From positions 121,141-185,140 of the forward strand of contig NZ_JAMXLV010000023.1 of NCBI RefSeq assembly GCF_024054535.1: 64,000 nt of DNA, read 5' to 3'. The notes under the pieces are model-generated. The model was not told where the DNA came from. It saw only the letters and a program-made list of their open reading frames with translations, and did no database searches. The position numbers were made by a program, and so were the translations under genes. Position 1 is the first letter of the stretch. Each line of letters opens with the position of its first letter. The DNA comes from Thermococcus alcaliphilus. GTDB taxonomy: Archaea; Methanobacteriota_B; Thermococci; Thermococcales; Thermococcaceae. Below are positions 18,133 to 27,721 of the stretch, one piece after another.

Positions 18133-19398
18133 ATGATAGTTGATGCTGATCTGCACATCCACTCCCGCTATTCCAAGGCGGTCTCAAAGTTGATGACCTT
18201 CCTTATTTTAGCAGAAAACGCAAAGCTCAAAGGTCTTGGAATTGTAGGCACTGGAGATATTCTAAATCCTCAATGGGAGAAGGAGCTTTTAAAAGCTGCT
18301 CAAAAAGTTGATGAGGGAAGTTATGAAATAAAAGGTGTGAGATTTCTCCTTACGGCTGAGGTTGAAGATAACAGAAGAGTTCATCACCTCCTGATTTTTC
18401 CCTCTATTGACGCGGTAAGAGAGATGCGTGAAAGGCTCAACCCCTACTCGAAGGATATTAAAACCGAAGGAAGGCCGCACGTAAATTTAAGCGCCGCTGA
18501 AATAGCGGATTTAGCAAATGAGCTTGACGTTTTGATAGGCCCGGGACATGCCTTTACCCCATGGACAGCTCTCTACAAGGAGTACAACAGCCTTAAAGAG
18601 GCATATGGCGACGCTAAGGTTCACTTCCTTGAGCTAGGGCTTTCTGCCGATTCCTACATGGCCGACAGGATAAAGGCTCATCACAAGCTCACCTATTTAA
18701 GCAACTCCGACGCTCATTCTCCAATGCCCCATAGACTTGGGAGGGAATTCAACCGCTTTGAGATTGAAGATGCGACGTTTGATGAAGTTAGAAAGGCTAT
18801 CTTAAAGCGGGGAGGGAGGAAGATAATCCTCAACGCCGGACTTGATCCAAGGTTGGGCAAGTACCATCTAACAGCCTGCTCAAAGTGCTACACCAAATAC
18901 AGGCTTGAGGATGCGAAGAGATTAAACTGGAGATGTGAGCTTTGCGGGGGAGTTATAAAGAAGGGAGTTCACGATAGAATTCTTGAGCTTGCCGATACAA
19001 ATGAAAAGCCAAAGGACAGACCTCCTTACCTCCATTTGGCTCCCCTTGCGGAGATAATAGCCATGGTTCTCAACAAAGGTGTTGAAACCAAAGCTGTCAA
19101 AAGTGTATGGGAAAGGCTGCTTAGGGAGTTCGGCAGTGAAATTGCCGTTTTGGTTGATGTTCCGATAAAAAGCATAGCCGAGCTGATTGGGGAAGAGATA
19201 GCCAAGGCAATTTGGGCGTTCAGAAATGAAAAGCTTATCGTAATTCCTGGTGGAGGGGGCAAATACGGAGAAATTAAGCTCCCGGAAGAGATAAAGAAAG
19301 CTAAGCTTGAAGAAATTGAGAGCGTAGAAATAAAGCAGGAAGAAATCTACTACAAACCGAAACAGAGCTCGATTTTGAGCTTCTTGAAGAAAACTTAA
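18133..19398 (+). CDS. nucQ: endonuclease Q (PHP-domain DNA repair nuclease)
   Basis: Cleaves DNA 5' to deaminated bases (uracil, hypoxanthine, xanthine) and abasic sites. The 421-residue protein has an N-terminal PHP metal-binding domain: DADLHIHSRYSKA (residues 4-16), GTGDILNP, TAEVEDNRRVHHL, GPGHAFTPW and YLSNSDAHSPMPHRLG. A zinc finger (CSKCYTKYR...CELCGG, about residues 255-280) is followed by a helical domain. The C-terminal QSSILSFLKKT is a plausible PCNA-interaction peptide, in line with known PCNA stimulation of EndoQ. It has its own spacing from the PAC2 gene (27 nt) and a GAGGTG ribosome binding site. Confidence 0.92.
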   Translation: MIVDADLHIHSRYSKAVSKLMTFLILAENAKLKGLGIVGTGDILNPQWEKELLKAAQKVDEGSYEIKGVRFLLTAEVEDNRRVHHLLIFPSIDAVREMRERLNPYSKDIKTEGRPHVNLSAAEIADLANELDVLIGPGHAFTPWTALYKEYNSLKEAYGDAKVHFLELGLSADSYMADRIKAHHKLTYLSNSDAHSPMPHRLGREFNRFEIEDATFDEVRKAILKRGGRKIILNAGLDPRLGKYHLTACSKCYTKYRLEDAKRLNWRCELCGGVIKKGVHDRILELADTNEKPKDRPPYLHLAPLAEIIAMVLNKGVETKAVKSVWERLLREFGSEIAVLVDVPIKSIAELIGEEIAKAIWAFRNEKLIVIPGGGGKYGEIKLPEEIKKAKLEEIESVEIKQEEIYYKPKQSSILSFLKKT

Positions 19399-20375
19399 AG
19401 ACATCTACCCTCCGCATTTAATCTTTTAATGACTCTTCTGCAGGCCTCTTTAAGCTTTTCCGCATTCTCCTCTGGGATACCATCATAAGTGAACTCCCAT
19501 GTGCCCAATTCAATACCTGCAGTGTATTTGATCTTTCTGTTGTCCCTTAGGATTGGGTAGAACTCGATGTGCAGGTGGTAGAAGGAGTATTTCCCTTTAA
19601 ACGGTGCCTGGAAGACCATCATCGCGTAGGGCATGTCTCTCTCTAAGACTTCATTTAGGCTTCCAGTAGCAACTTGAAGCACATCGGCTAAATTTCTCGT
19701 CTCTTTGCTGTTAAGCTGGGTTAAATACTGAACGTGCCTCTTTGGATACACATGGATTTCAAAAGGCCAGCTGGCAAAGAAGGGCATGAACGCAATGAAG
19801 CTTTCGTTTTCATAGATAGCTCTTTCTTCATTGGCTTCCTCCTTAAGTATTCTACAAAATAGACATTCTCCAAAGCGGTGGTAGTAGTTCCTTGAGTTTT
19901 CGATTTTTAATCTCGCCTTGAGCGGGATAAAGGGAAGCGCGTAGAGCTGACCGTGAGGGTGAGTTAAGCTAACTCCTATCTCTTCGCCTTTGTTGCGAAA
20001 GATTGCGAGATAAGCCACTCTGGAGTTTTCCATGAGCTTGGCAGTTACCTCCCTCCATAGCTCTACGACTTTTGTCATCTGCTTCTTCGGAAGCTCGTCG
20101 AGATCCCTCAGTTCGTGTTCAGGGGTTTCTACTATAACACTGCACTGTCCTATTGCCCTCGCCTTTATGTAAAACTCCTCCTGCTCCGGCTTTGGAGCAT
20201 CAAAAGACAGCATGGGGAATCTATTTGGTAAAAGAAGAACCTCCCAGCCGTAACCAGTCTCCTCAGTGCCGGGACAGAAAGGACAAAAGTCTCTAGGCCT
20301 CCAAGGCCGGTTCCTCCTAACGGCGGAAACCATGATCCACTGCCCGGTTAAAGGATTATATCTGAGCTCGCGCAT
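19395..20375 (-). CDS. galT: galactose-1-phosphate uridylyltransferase
   Basis: Leloir-pathway enzyme exchanging UMP between UDP-glucose and galactose-1-phosphate. It has 326 residues and begins MRELRYNPLTGQWIMVSAVR, with DFCPFCPG (zinc cysteines, about residues 30-37), the active-site HPHGQLYALP (about 160), a second CLFCRI, and FPFEIHV-type WPFEIHVYPKRH. The start at 20375 follows GTGATGGTT; GTG 20384 and ATG 20381 are also in frame. It is divergent from the beta-glycosidase with a shared 54-bp promoter region and is part of the galactoside cluster. Confidence 0.92.
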   Translation of the reverse strand: MRELRYNPLTGQWIMVSAVRRNRPWRPRDFCPFCPGTEETGYGWEVLLLPNRFPMLSFDAPKPEQEEFYIKARAIGQCSVIVETPEHELRDLDELPKKQMTKVVELWREVTAKLMENSRVAYLAIFRNKGEEIGVSLTHPHGQLYALPFIPLKARLKIENSRNYYHRFGECLFCRILKEEANEERAIYENESFIAFMPFFASWPFEIHVYPKRHVQYLTQLNSKETRNLADVLQVATGSLNEVLERDMPYAMMVFQAPFKGKYSFYHLHIEFYPILRDNRKIKYTAGIELGTWEFTYDGIPEENAEKLKEACRRVIKRLNAEGRCL

Positions 20376-20429
20376 AACCATCACAATAGATTTAAGTTTT
20401 CAAGCCAAATAAATAATTTGGTGAATGCT
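20376..20429. promoter_or_regulatory. shared divergent promoter galT / beta-glycosidase
   Basis: Only 54 bp separate the two starts. On the plus strand AGATTTAAGTTTTC (about 20388-20400) can serve the beta-glycosidase. On the minus strand AATTATTTATTTGGC can serve galT. The GGTGA ribosome binding site of the GH1 gene lies at 20420-20424. The promoters overlap, so one regulator could switch both genes. Confidence 0.5.
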
Positions 20430-21692
20430 ATGATTGTCTTTCCGGAGTTCTTCCTCTTTGGAACCGCCACATCTTCTCATCAGATCGAGGGAGATAATAA
20501 ATGGAACGACTGGTGGTATTATGAGGAGATAGGTAAGCTCCCCTACAAATCCGGTAAAGCCTGCAATCACTGGGAGCTTTACAGGGAAGATATAGAGCTA
20601 ATGGCACAGCTCGGCTACAATGCCTACCGCTTTTCGATAGAGTGGAGCCGTCTCTTCCCGGAAGAGGGCAAATTCAATGAAGAAGCCTTCAACCGCTACC
20701 GTGAAATAATTGAAATCCTCCTTGAGAAGGGGATTACTCCAAACGTTACACTGCACCACTTCACATCACCGCTGTGGTTCATGCGGAAGGGAGGCTTTTT
20801 GAAGGAAGAAAACCTCAAGTACTGGGAGCAGTACGTTGATAAAGCCGCGGAGCTCCTCAAGGGAGTCAAGCTTGTAGCTACATTCAACGAGCCGATGGTC
20901 TATGTTATGATGGGCTACCTCACAGCCTACTGGCCGCCCTTCATCAAGAGTCCCTTTAAAGCCTTTAAAGTTGCCGCAAACCTCCTTAAGGCCCATGCAA
21001 TGGCATATGATATCCTCCATGGTAACTTTGATGTGGGGATAGTTAAAAACATCCCCATAATGCTCCCTGCAAGCAACAGAGAGAAAGACGTAGAAGCTGC
21101 CCAAAAGGCGGATAACCTCTTTAACTGGAACTTCCTTGATGCAATATGGAGCGGAAAATATAAAGGAGCTTTTGGAACTTACAAAACTCCAGAAAGCGAT
21201 GCAGACTTCATAGGGATAAACTACTACACAGCCAGCGAGGTAAGGCATAGCTGGAATCCGCTAAAGTTTTTCTTCGATGCCAAGCTTGCAGACTTAAGCG
21301 AGAGAAAAACAGATATGGGTTGGAGTGTCTATCCAAAGGGCATATACGAAGCTATAGCAAAGGTTTCACACTACGGAAAGCCAATGTACATCACGGAAAA
21401 CGGGATAGCTACCTTAGACGATGAGTGGAGGATAGAGTTTATCATCCAGCACCTCCAGTACGTTCACAAAGCCTTAAACGATGGCTTTGACTTGAGAGGC
21501 TACTTCTATTGGTCTTTTATGGATAACTTCGAGTGGGCTGAGGGTTTTAGACCACGCTTTGGGCTGGTCGAGGTGGACTACACGACCTTCAAGAGGAGAC
21601 CGAGAAAGAGTGCTTACATATATGGAGAAATTGCAAGGGAAAAGAAAATAAAAGACGAACTGCTGGCAAAGTATGGGCTTCCGGAGCTATGA
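20430..21692 (+). CDS. GH1 beta-glycosidase
   Basis: Retaining beta-glycosidase of 420 residues, family GH1. The acid/base glutamate is in ATFNEPMVYV (about residue 155) and the nucleophile glutamate in MYITENGIA (about residue 320); FYWSFMDNFEWAEGFRPRFG is the C-terminal GH1 signature. It resembles the Pyrococcus horikoshii enzyme noted for activity on alkyl glycosides more than the longer CelB type, from recall. The start at ATG 20430 follows GGTGA by five nucleotides. No signal peptide is visible, so it should act inside the cell on imported beta-galactosides or glucosides. Confidence 0.92.
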   Translation: MIVFPEFFLFGTATSSHQIEGDNKWNDWWYYEEIGKLPYKSGKACNHWELYREDIELMAQLGYNAYRFSIEWSRLFPEEGKFNEEAFNRYREIIEILLEKGITPNVTLHHFTSPLWFMRKGGFLKEENLKYWEQYVDKAAELLKGVKLVATFNEPMVYVMMGYLTAYWPPFIKSPFKAFKVAANLLKAHAMAYDILHGNFDVGIVKNIPIMLPASNREKDVEAAQKADNLFNWNFLDAIWSGKYKGAFGTYKTPESDADFIGINYYTASEVRHSWNPLKFFFDAKLADLSERKTDMGWSVYPKGIYEAIAKVSHYGKPMYITENGIATLDDEWRIEFIIQHLQYVHKALNDGFDLRGYFYWSFMDNFEWAEGFRPRFGLVEVDYTTFKRRPRKSAYIYGEIAREKKIKDELLAKYGLPEL

Positions 21693-23018
21693 CGTCCCCT
21701 TTACAAGTTCCTTTGCCCTCTTCTTTAGTATTTCCTTCACTGCATCTCTGTCCTCAGGATAGCTTTTTCTTATCCAGAGCCATACTAACGCACAGGGTAT
21801 CCAAAATAGTGCTCCGATTAGAAGTGTATACTCATACGCTAGTGCATCTGAGTAGCCCATGCTTCTAAGAGTTTCTATTAAAAATCCACCAAACAAAGGT
21901 CCAGTTGCTTTCCCAACATTGTCCAAGATATTAAAAAGGCCAAACACAGTGCCCCTGTCTTCTGGAAGATTGACTTGAGACACTATTGCCCTAACGTTTG
22001 GTCCTGCATAGGAAACAAACTGAATAAAGGCGAGGGAGTAGAGGGTTAAACCTATCCAGTGAATTGAAGTTAATTTGCTCGGAAGGGGGTAAAGGATAAG
22101 ACCTATAGCGGCTATCATTCCAATGAAAATTGCCAAACCGGTAATTACAGCCCTTCCACCCCTCTGCCTTGCCTCAAAGTAATCTCCGACAAATCCGCCT
22201 AACAGACTTCCTATGACGCTTGAGATGCCAACTATGAGGAGGACAAACGTAGCGGTGCTTTTCTCCATGCCCCTCGTTACAATGAAGAAAGAGATAAGCC
22301 AGTACATTATGACTCCCCACGGTACTGTCCCTATTATGCCCTGAAGGAAAATTAGGATGTTTGTCTTGGTCTTGAGGGACTTTTTGAGTGCTTCCTTATT
22401 CAACCGGTAAGTGTATTCATAGCCCTTCTCTAGCACTTCTCTGAGCTCCTTTTCTCCCTCACCTCTTTTGGGTTCCTCTGCTACGAAGTAGAAGAGCGGC
22501 GCGAGGATAAAGTTTGGAACCGCGGCGATTATAAATGGAGTCCTCCAGCTCACTATTAAACCTGCTATTATCATTCCGAAGAGCGTCCCAAAACCAAAGG
22601 CAGTCTCTATATAGGAGTATCCTCTTCCCCTCTTTTCCTCCTCAAACATGTCCGCTATTAGAGAGTAGCCTATGGGAATTATCGAGCCTATACCTATTCC
22701 CGTAAGAAAGCGCATTGCCAAGAGTTGCCAGTAGCTGGTAACGTAAGCCGTTAGGAAGCATGGGATTTCTCCAAGGAGAACCCCTACCACGAGAAGCTTC
22801 TTTCTGCTTTTTATATCGGAGAGCATGCCCCATAAGATAGTGATCAATGCACTCGTTGCAACAAAAATAGTCGAAACAAGGCCCATTTGAGTTTCACTTA
22901 TACCAAATTCTGCCATTATCTGCTGATAGTTTGGAGGAAGAAGGTTCTGATCAGCCATCAAAAAAGCTGCCATCAATACAAGCAGTGCAATCGAAACTCT
23001 TCTTCTAAGGTTCCCCAT
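21687..23018 (-). CDS. MFS transporter, probable galactoside/sugar permease
   Basis: A 443-residue major facilitator superfamily protein with twelve predicted helices. The loop 2-3 signature GMLSDIKSRKKLLVVG (about residues 60-75) and its second-half counterpart GGFVGDYFEARQRGGR are present, and a charged central loop (EEPKRGEGEKELREVLEKGY) separates the halves. The start at 23018 follows AGGGGTGAAA and lies 14 nt inside the end of the GH57 gene, so it is coupled to it. Position between GH57 alpha-galactosidase and GH1 genes suggests sugar or galactoside uptake or efflux; specificity is inferred. Confidence 0.82.
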   Translation of the reverse strand: MGNLRRRVSIALLVLMAAFLMADQNLLPPNYQQIMAEFGISETQMGLVSTIFVATSALITILWGMLSDIKSRKKLLVVGVLLGEIPCFLTAYVTSYWQLLAMRFLTGIGIGSIIPIGYSLIADMFEEEKRGRGYSYIETAFGFGTLFGMIIAGLIVSWRTPFIIAAVPNFILAPLFYFVAEEPKRGEGEKELREVLEKGYEYTYRLNKEALKKSLKTKTNILIFLQGIIGTVPWGVIMYWLISFFIVTRGMEKSTATFVLLIVGISSVIGSLLGGFVGDYFEARQRGGRAVITGLAIFIGMIAAIGLILYPLPSKLTSIHWIGLTLYSLAFIQFVSYAGPNVRAIVSQVNLPEDRGTVFGLFNILDNVGKATGPLFGGFLIETLRSMGYSDALAYEYTLLIGALFWIPCALVWLWIRKSYPEDRDAVKEILKKRAKELVKGTS

Positions 23019-24099
23019 TTTCACCCCTCCAATCGTTATATATCGCCCGGAAGGCATCCAGCCTCCTCTCAGGGAGGGGCTCCCATCCCCTTGCATCGCT
23101 GTTCTCGGCTAAAAAGGCGAGTTCGCCCCTCATATTGTAGGACAGCATATTAAGTCTTGCGTTCCCTTCGTCCTCTCTCCATATCCTCAAGCTCTTATCT
23201 GGTGCCCAACTCGAAGTCCGTAAGTAGAGCTCCCTTCCACTGTGCTTCAGCTCTGAGGGAAGGCACAGTTCCGAGTTGAGCTCGTCTATAACCTCTAATA
23301 ATCCCTCAACACTCATTCTGTAGCCTGCAATGTCCCTATAGCCAATGAACTCTATATCGGTGCCGTATAGAAGAATGTTGTCCTTGTCCTCTATCCAGCT
23401 CGCCACTTTCTTAGGATTCATAAGAGGAAGCCTTCCGATGCCGAGCATTACAGCCGTGTTCACGGCCACCCAAACGGGTACGGCTTCGATGTCTTTGACT
23501 GCCTTTAGCGTTACCTTACCTTCAAAAACGAGCTTTATCGCCTTCCTAAGCTCCCTGAGACCAAGGAGATAGCTGATGTACCTAAAGCGCTTTTCCCTTT
23601 GGGCCTTTATAAGGTGTGGATAGAGCGGTTTAATTGGCTTTATCGCCGAGTTGAGATGAGCTGAGAAAAGCATCGCCTCCCCGTCGGCGAATAGATACTC
23701 ATAACCGTTGTCCTTCAGTATGGCAGGGATTATCGGGTCATAGGCGAGCTCTGGCAGCCAGAATCCCTTTGGAGAAACCTCGAAGAGCTCTTCCTTAACT
23801 TCCCTATCTCTCTGAACTTGTGCTTCTACTCTGCTAAGCGGCAGGAGGGGGAGTATTGCGTGCGTGTAGCTCGTTCCGATTATCTCTATCAGGTCACTCG
23901 CGATGCCCCCTTTAACGAGGTCTATAATATCCTTCGGGAGGAACTTTAAGGTATAGCCCGTTATGTTGAGCCCAAAAGGAATTTCTTCTTTAATCAGTGT
24001 CTCGATGACTGGGATGTATGCCTTCTCTATGACCTTTGGGATTTCGCTCTTTGGGATTTCGGCATACTGGAGGTTGCCGTGAAAGACGAGCGCTCTCAA
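23005..24099 (-). CDS. galA: GH57 alpha-galactosidase
   Basis: A 364-residue family GH57 glycosidase. The N-terminus RALVFHGNLQYAEIPKSEI and the nucleophile-region GFWLPELAYDP (about residues 112-122) are as in the Pyrococcus GH57 alpha-galactosidase, which also sits in a galK/galT cluster. A later block has LYGTDIEFIGYRDIAGYRMS, with the likely second carboxylate. It releases galactose from alpha-galactosides for GalK. It begins directly after galK (adjacent stop and start) and overlaps the MFS gene, so galK-galA-MFS form one operon. Confidence 0.88.
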   Translation of the reverse strand: MRALVFHGNLQYAEIPKSEIPKVIEKAYIPVIETLIKEEIPFGLNITGYTLKFLPKDIIDLVKGGIASDLIEIIGTSYTHAILPLLPLSRVEAQVQRDREVKEELFEVSPKGFWLPELAYDPIIPAILKDNGYEYLFADGEAMLFSAHLNSAIKPIKPLYPHLIKAQREKRFRYISYLLGLRELRKAIKLVFEGKVTLKAVKDIEAVPVWVAVNTAVMLGIGRLPLMNPKKVASWIEDKDNILLYGTDIEFIGYRDIAGYRMSVEGLLEVIDELNSELCLPSELKHSGRELYLRTSSWAPDKSLRIWREDEGNARLNMLSYNMRGELAFLAENSDARGWEPLPERRLDAFRAIYNDWRGENGEP

Positions 24100-25239
<1,140 letters not shown>

Positions 25240-26175
25240 GTGGAGCGTGAGATAATAAAGCTGTTCATGAAATACTTCAAGAACCAGGGAGATTTGCCTT
25301 TAGGAGATGACACTGGAGCGCTAAAGCTCGGCGATGAGTGGCTCATAGCAACAAACGACATGCTGGTGAAAAGCACAGACGTTCCGGGAATAATGACGCC
25401 TGAGCAAGTTGGCTTTAAGGTCTTCACTATGAACGTGAGCGACGTTGCCGCCATGGGGGGTAAACCGATAGGGTTCCTCTTCTCCCTTGGAGTGCCCAGA
25501 GATATTGATATGGGGTATCTTGAAGGCATTGCAAAGGGAATCGCTGAGGCTTCTGACTTCTACAGCACGCCCATAATAAGTGCCGATACTAACGAAGCAT
25601 GCGATCTCATAATAGATGGGATAGCCCTTGGAAAGACCAAAAGGTTGCTCACGAGAAGCGGAGCAAAGGAGGGAGATTTGGTCTGCGTTACCGGCGACAT
25701 TGGAAGGGCTCTAGCGGGGCTTAAAGTCTACTTCGACAACCTTGAAGTTAGTCCAAAAACAAGGAAAGCTCTCTATGAGAAGCTCCTTGAGCCCAAGGCG
25801 AGGTTCAGAGAGGGGCAAATACTTTCGAGGTATGCAAACGCCGCAATAGACATAAGCGACGGCATGAGCAAGGAGCTCCACCTGATAGCGGAGATGAGCA
25901 AAGTGAAGATAACCATCTATGCCGAAAAGCTCCCAATAAGGAAGGAAGTTTTTGAAGTTGCAGAGCTCTTGGGAGTTGATCCTATCAACCTTGCACTGGC
26001 AAGTGGAGAGGAGTTTGAGCTTATCTTTACTATCCCCGAGGAACACCTCGAAAAGCTCGACTTTGAATTTTCCATCATTGGGAAGGTTGAAAAGGGAGAG
26101 GGCGTTTACCTGCAAAGAGATGGAAAACTTGAGAGGATGCCCCTTTTGGGATGGGAGCACTTGGCAAAGCCTTAA
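25240..26175 (+). CDS. thiL: thiamine-monophosphate kinase
   Basis: Phosphorylates thiamine phosphate to thiamine diphosphate, 311 residues. The PurM-like fold is marked by GDLPLGDDTGALKL near residue 20, FTMNVSDVAAMGGKPIGFLFSLG (overlapping parts of one block), SADTNEA, CVTGDIGRALAGL, and AIDISDGMSKELH (about 205-217), plus LASGEEFELIF. The GTG start follows GGGGATCACA. It is divergent from galK, and its stop overlaps the end of a broken convergent dehydrogenase gene. Confidence 0.92.
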   Translation: MEREIIKLFMKYFKNQGDLPLGDDTGALKLGDEWLIATNDMLVKSTDVPGIMTPEQVGFKVFTMNVSDVAAMGGKPIGFLFSLGVPRDIDMGYLEGIAKGIAEASDFYSTPIISADTNEACDLIIDGIALGKTKRLLTRSGAKEGDLVCVTGDIGRALAGLKVYFDNLEVSPKTRKALYEKLLEPKARFREGQILSRYANAAIDISDGMSKELHLIAEMSKVKITIYAEKLPIRKEVFEVAELLGVDPINLALASGEEFELIFTIPEEHLEKLDFEFSIIGKVEKGEGVYLQRDGKLERMPLLGWEHLAKP

Positions 26176-26872
26176 AATTCAAACCTGTAGGTTAGAGCTG
26201 GCCATCTCGGCAGGTATTTCGCAACCTTAATGTATCCCGGCACGAAAACTTCTTCTCTTCCATTTTCTATTGCCTTTATTATGGCATCGGCAACCTGCTC
26301 CGGTGAGATAGCCCCCTTCGGAGTTTTGTCCTAGAAAGGCGTGGCAACCTGCTTTGGATATACCCTTATGACCTTTATTCCATTTTCCCGGAGCTCTTCG
26401 CTAAGTGTAAGTGATAAGTAGTGAAGGGCAGCCTTTGCGGCACCATAAGCAGACATTTCTGGAGTTCTAACAAAGGCAACTCCACTCAACACCATTACAA
26501 CCTTCGAACCGCTTTGCATAAGGGGTAGCAGTTCTCTAGTCATTAAAACCGGGCTTATTGTTAAAACAGCTTTTGAAGTTCTTCTTCACCGTGCTCCAGA
26601 AGGGGCTTTTTTATCGCAAACCCGGCGTTGTTGATGAGGAGGTCAACCTTACCCACCCCCAGCCTCTCAAGGGCTTTCTTGACCTCTCTTTCTGCGCCAT
26701 CCTGAGCTAAATCTTGGACTACATATTCAAAAGAATCGCCGAATCTAGCTTTAAGCTCCTCCAGTGCTTCTCTGCTTCTCGCTATCCCCACAACTTGGTA
26801 GCCCTTTTTGATTAACCTCTCGACCAAAAGACGGCCGATGCCTCTTGATGCTCCCGTAACTACAGCCAGCAT
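26172..26872 (-). pseudogene. short-chain dehydrogenase/reductase, frameshifted and with an in-frame TAG
   Basis: A classical SDR broken in two places. The N-terminal part has the cofactor motif TGASRGIGRLL and LLINNAGFAIKKP, then runs out of frame after EELQKLF; one missing base in the AAAA run (26563-26566) restores the expected LTISPVLMTRELLP. The middle part has the active-site SxxxYxxxK region (LSGVAFVRTPEMSAYGAAK), but an amber codon at 26331-26333 interrupts QVATPF. The frame then continues unbroken as DKTPKGAISPEQVADAIIKAI to a TAA at 26172. The start follows GGTGA. Two independent lesions point to a pseudogene rather than recoding, unless they are sequencing errors. Confidence 0.85.
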
Positions 26873-26971
26873 CCTGTTCACCGTCTAATCTTTTTTGGCT
26901 AACCCTTAGATATAAGTCTAACTAAAACGGCTTTGGCAAAATTAATAACTTTTGCTTTTCAACTATCTTTG

Positions 26972-27637
26972 ATGCCTATGAAGAGGATAAAGTTCAAATT
27001 TCCCAATTCTTCGGAGCAGTTCTCAGACTTTAAATGGTTTATAGGGGCAATAGAGTGGGCATATGGAGACACGTACTTCATGATCGGTGACGAAATCATA
27101 AAGCTCGTGGAAATAAAGTTCAAAGAAGAAGCCAATCCCCAAGATATCGTAAATCGAGTGAAGGAGCTTCCCTATGTTGAGGACATCAAGTTGATACCTC
27201 TAAAAAACGGTCATTACTACATGTACACACGTGCAAAGCTTCCAAAACACCCGAACTCAGAAGAAGCTTTTGACGTACTTGAGCTCCAGAAAAGAGGCTT
27301 CGTAATATTCGAGAAAGGTACGATGACACCAGAGGAAAGTTTTCTCTACGTTGTCTGTGAGGAGAACTTCATCCCAGAAATTATATCGATTCTCAAGAAA
27401 ACCTACAATGCGGAGGTTGCTAGCATAGAAGATTACACCCCACAAAAGAGTATATTTCCAAAGCTCACAGAAAAACAACTAAAAACTCTGTTAGTAGCTT
27501 ACAAGAGCGGCTACTTCGATAATCCAAGGAGGATAACCCTCCGAGAACTGGCGCAAATACTCGGCCTGAGCCCCTCAACCGTGAAGGAGCACTTAAGGAA
27601 AGCGGAGAGGAAAATCCTTGAGGAGCTTATAGGCTAA
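26972..27637 (+). CDS. HTH_10 (bacterio-opsin activator-like) transcriptional regulator
   Basis: A 221-residue regulator. The C-terminal helix-turn-helix reads LTEKQLKTLLVAYKSGYFDN and RRITLRELAQILGLSPSTVK, then EHLRKAERKILEEL, the HTH_10 pattern of bacterio-opsin-activator-type proteins. The N-terminal about 150 residues form an alpha/beta sensor-like domain without a known motif. A TATA-like AATTAATAACTT lies about 30 nt upstream of ATG 26972, so the transcript may be leaderless; ATG 26978 is possible too. It has no obvious operon partner. The two K+ channel genes lie convergent to it downstream. Confidence 0.8.
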   Translation: MPMKRIKFKFPNSSEQFSDFKWFIGAIEWAYGDTYFMIGDEIIKLVEIKFKEEANPQDIVNRVKELPYVEDIKLIPLKNGHYYMYTRAKLPKHPNSEEAFDVLELQKRGFVIFEKGTMTPEESFLYVVCEENFIPEIISILKKTYNAEVASIEDYTPQKSIFPKLTEKQLKTLLVAYKSGYFDNPRRITLRELAQILGLSPSTVKEHLRKAERKILEELIG

Positions 27638-27721
27638 TTATCTGCCCTCACCGTTCCAACATCTATCGAGATAATAAGGGTCGGTGAGAAGCTGAGGTGA
27701 TTTCTTAATTCCAGAGATTGT
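27638..27721. other. convergent gap with a 7-bp stem
   Basis: An 84-bp gap between convergent genes. CTCACCG (27647-27653) and CGGTGAG (27682-27688) are exact inverted repeats enclosing a small ATCT/AGAT hairpin. It may act as a terminator structure or belong to a small RNA; no C and D boxes in proper order were found. Confidence 0.35.

Noticed and set aside
23019..23096. Longer N-terminus for the MFS transporter
   Set aside because: It lies inside the GH57 gene and has no ribosome binding site; the start at 23018 has AGGGGTG.
26331..26333. TAG as a pyrrolysine or recoded codon in the SDR gene
   Set aside because: Thermococcales have no pyrrolysine system that I know of, and a second lesion (frameshift) makes gene decay more likely.
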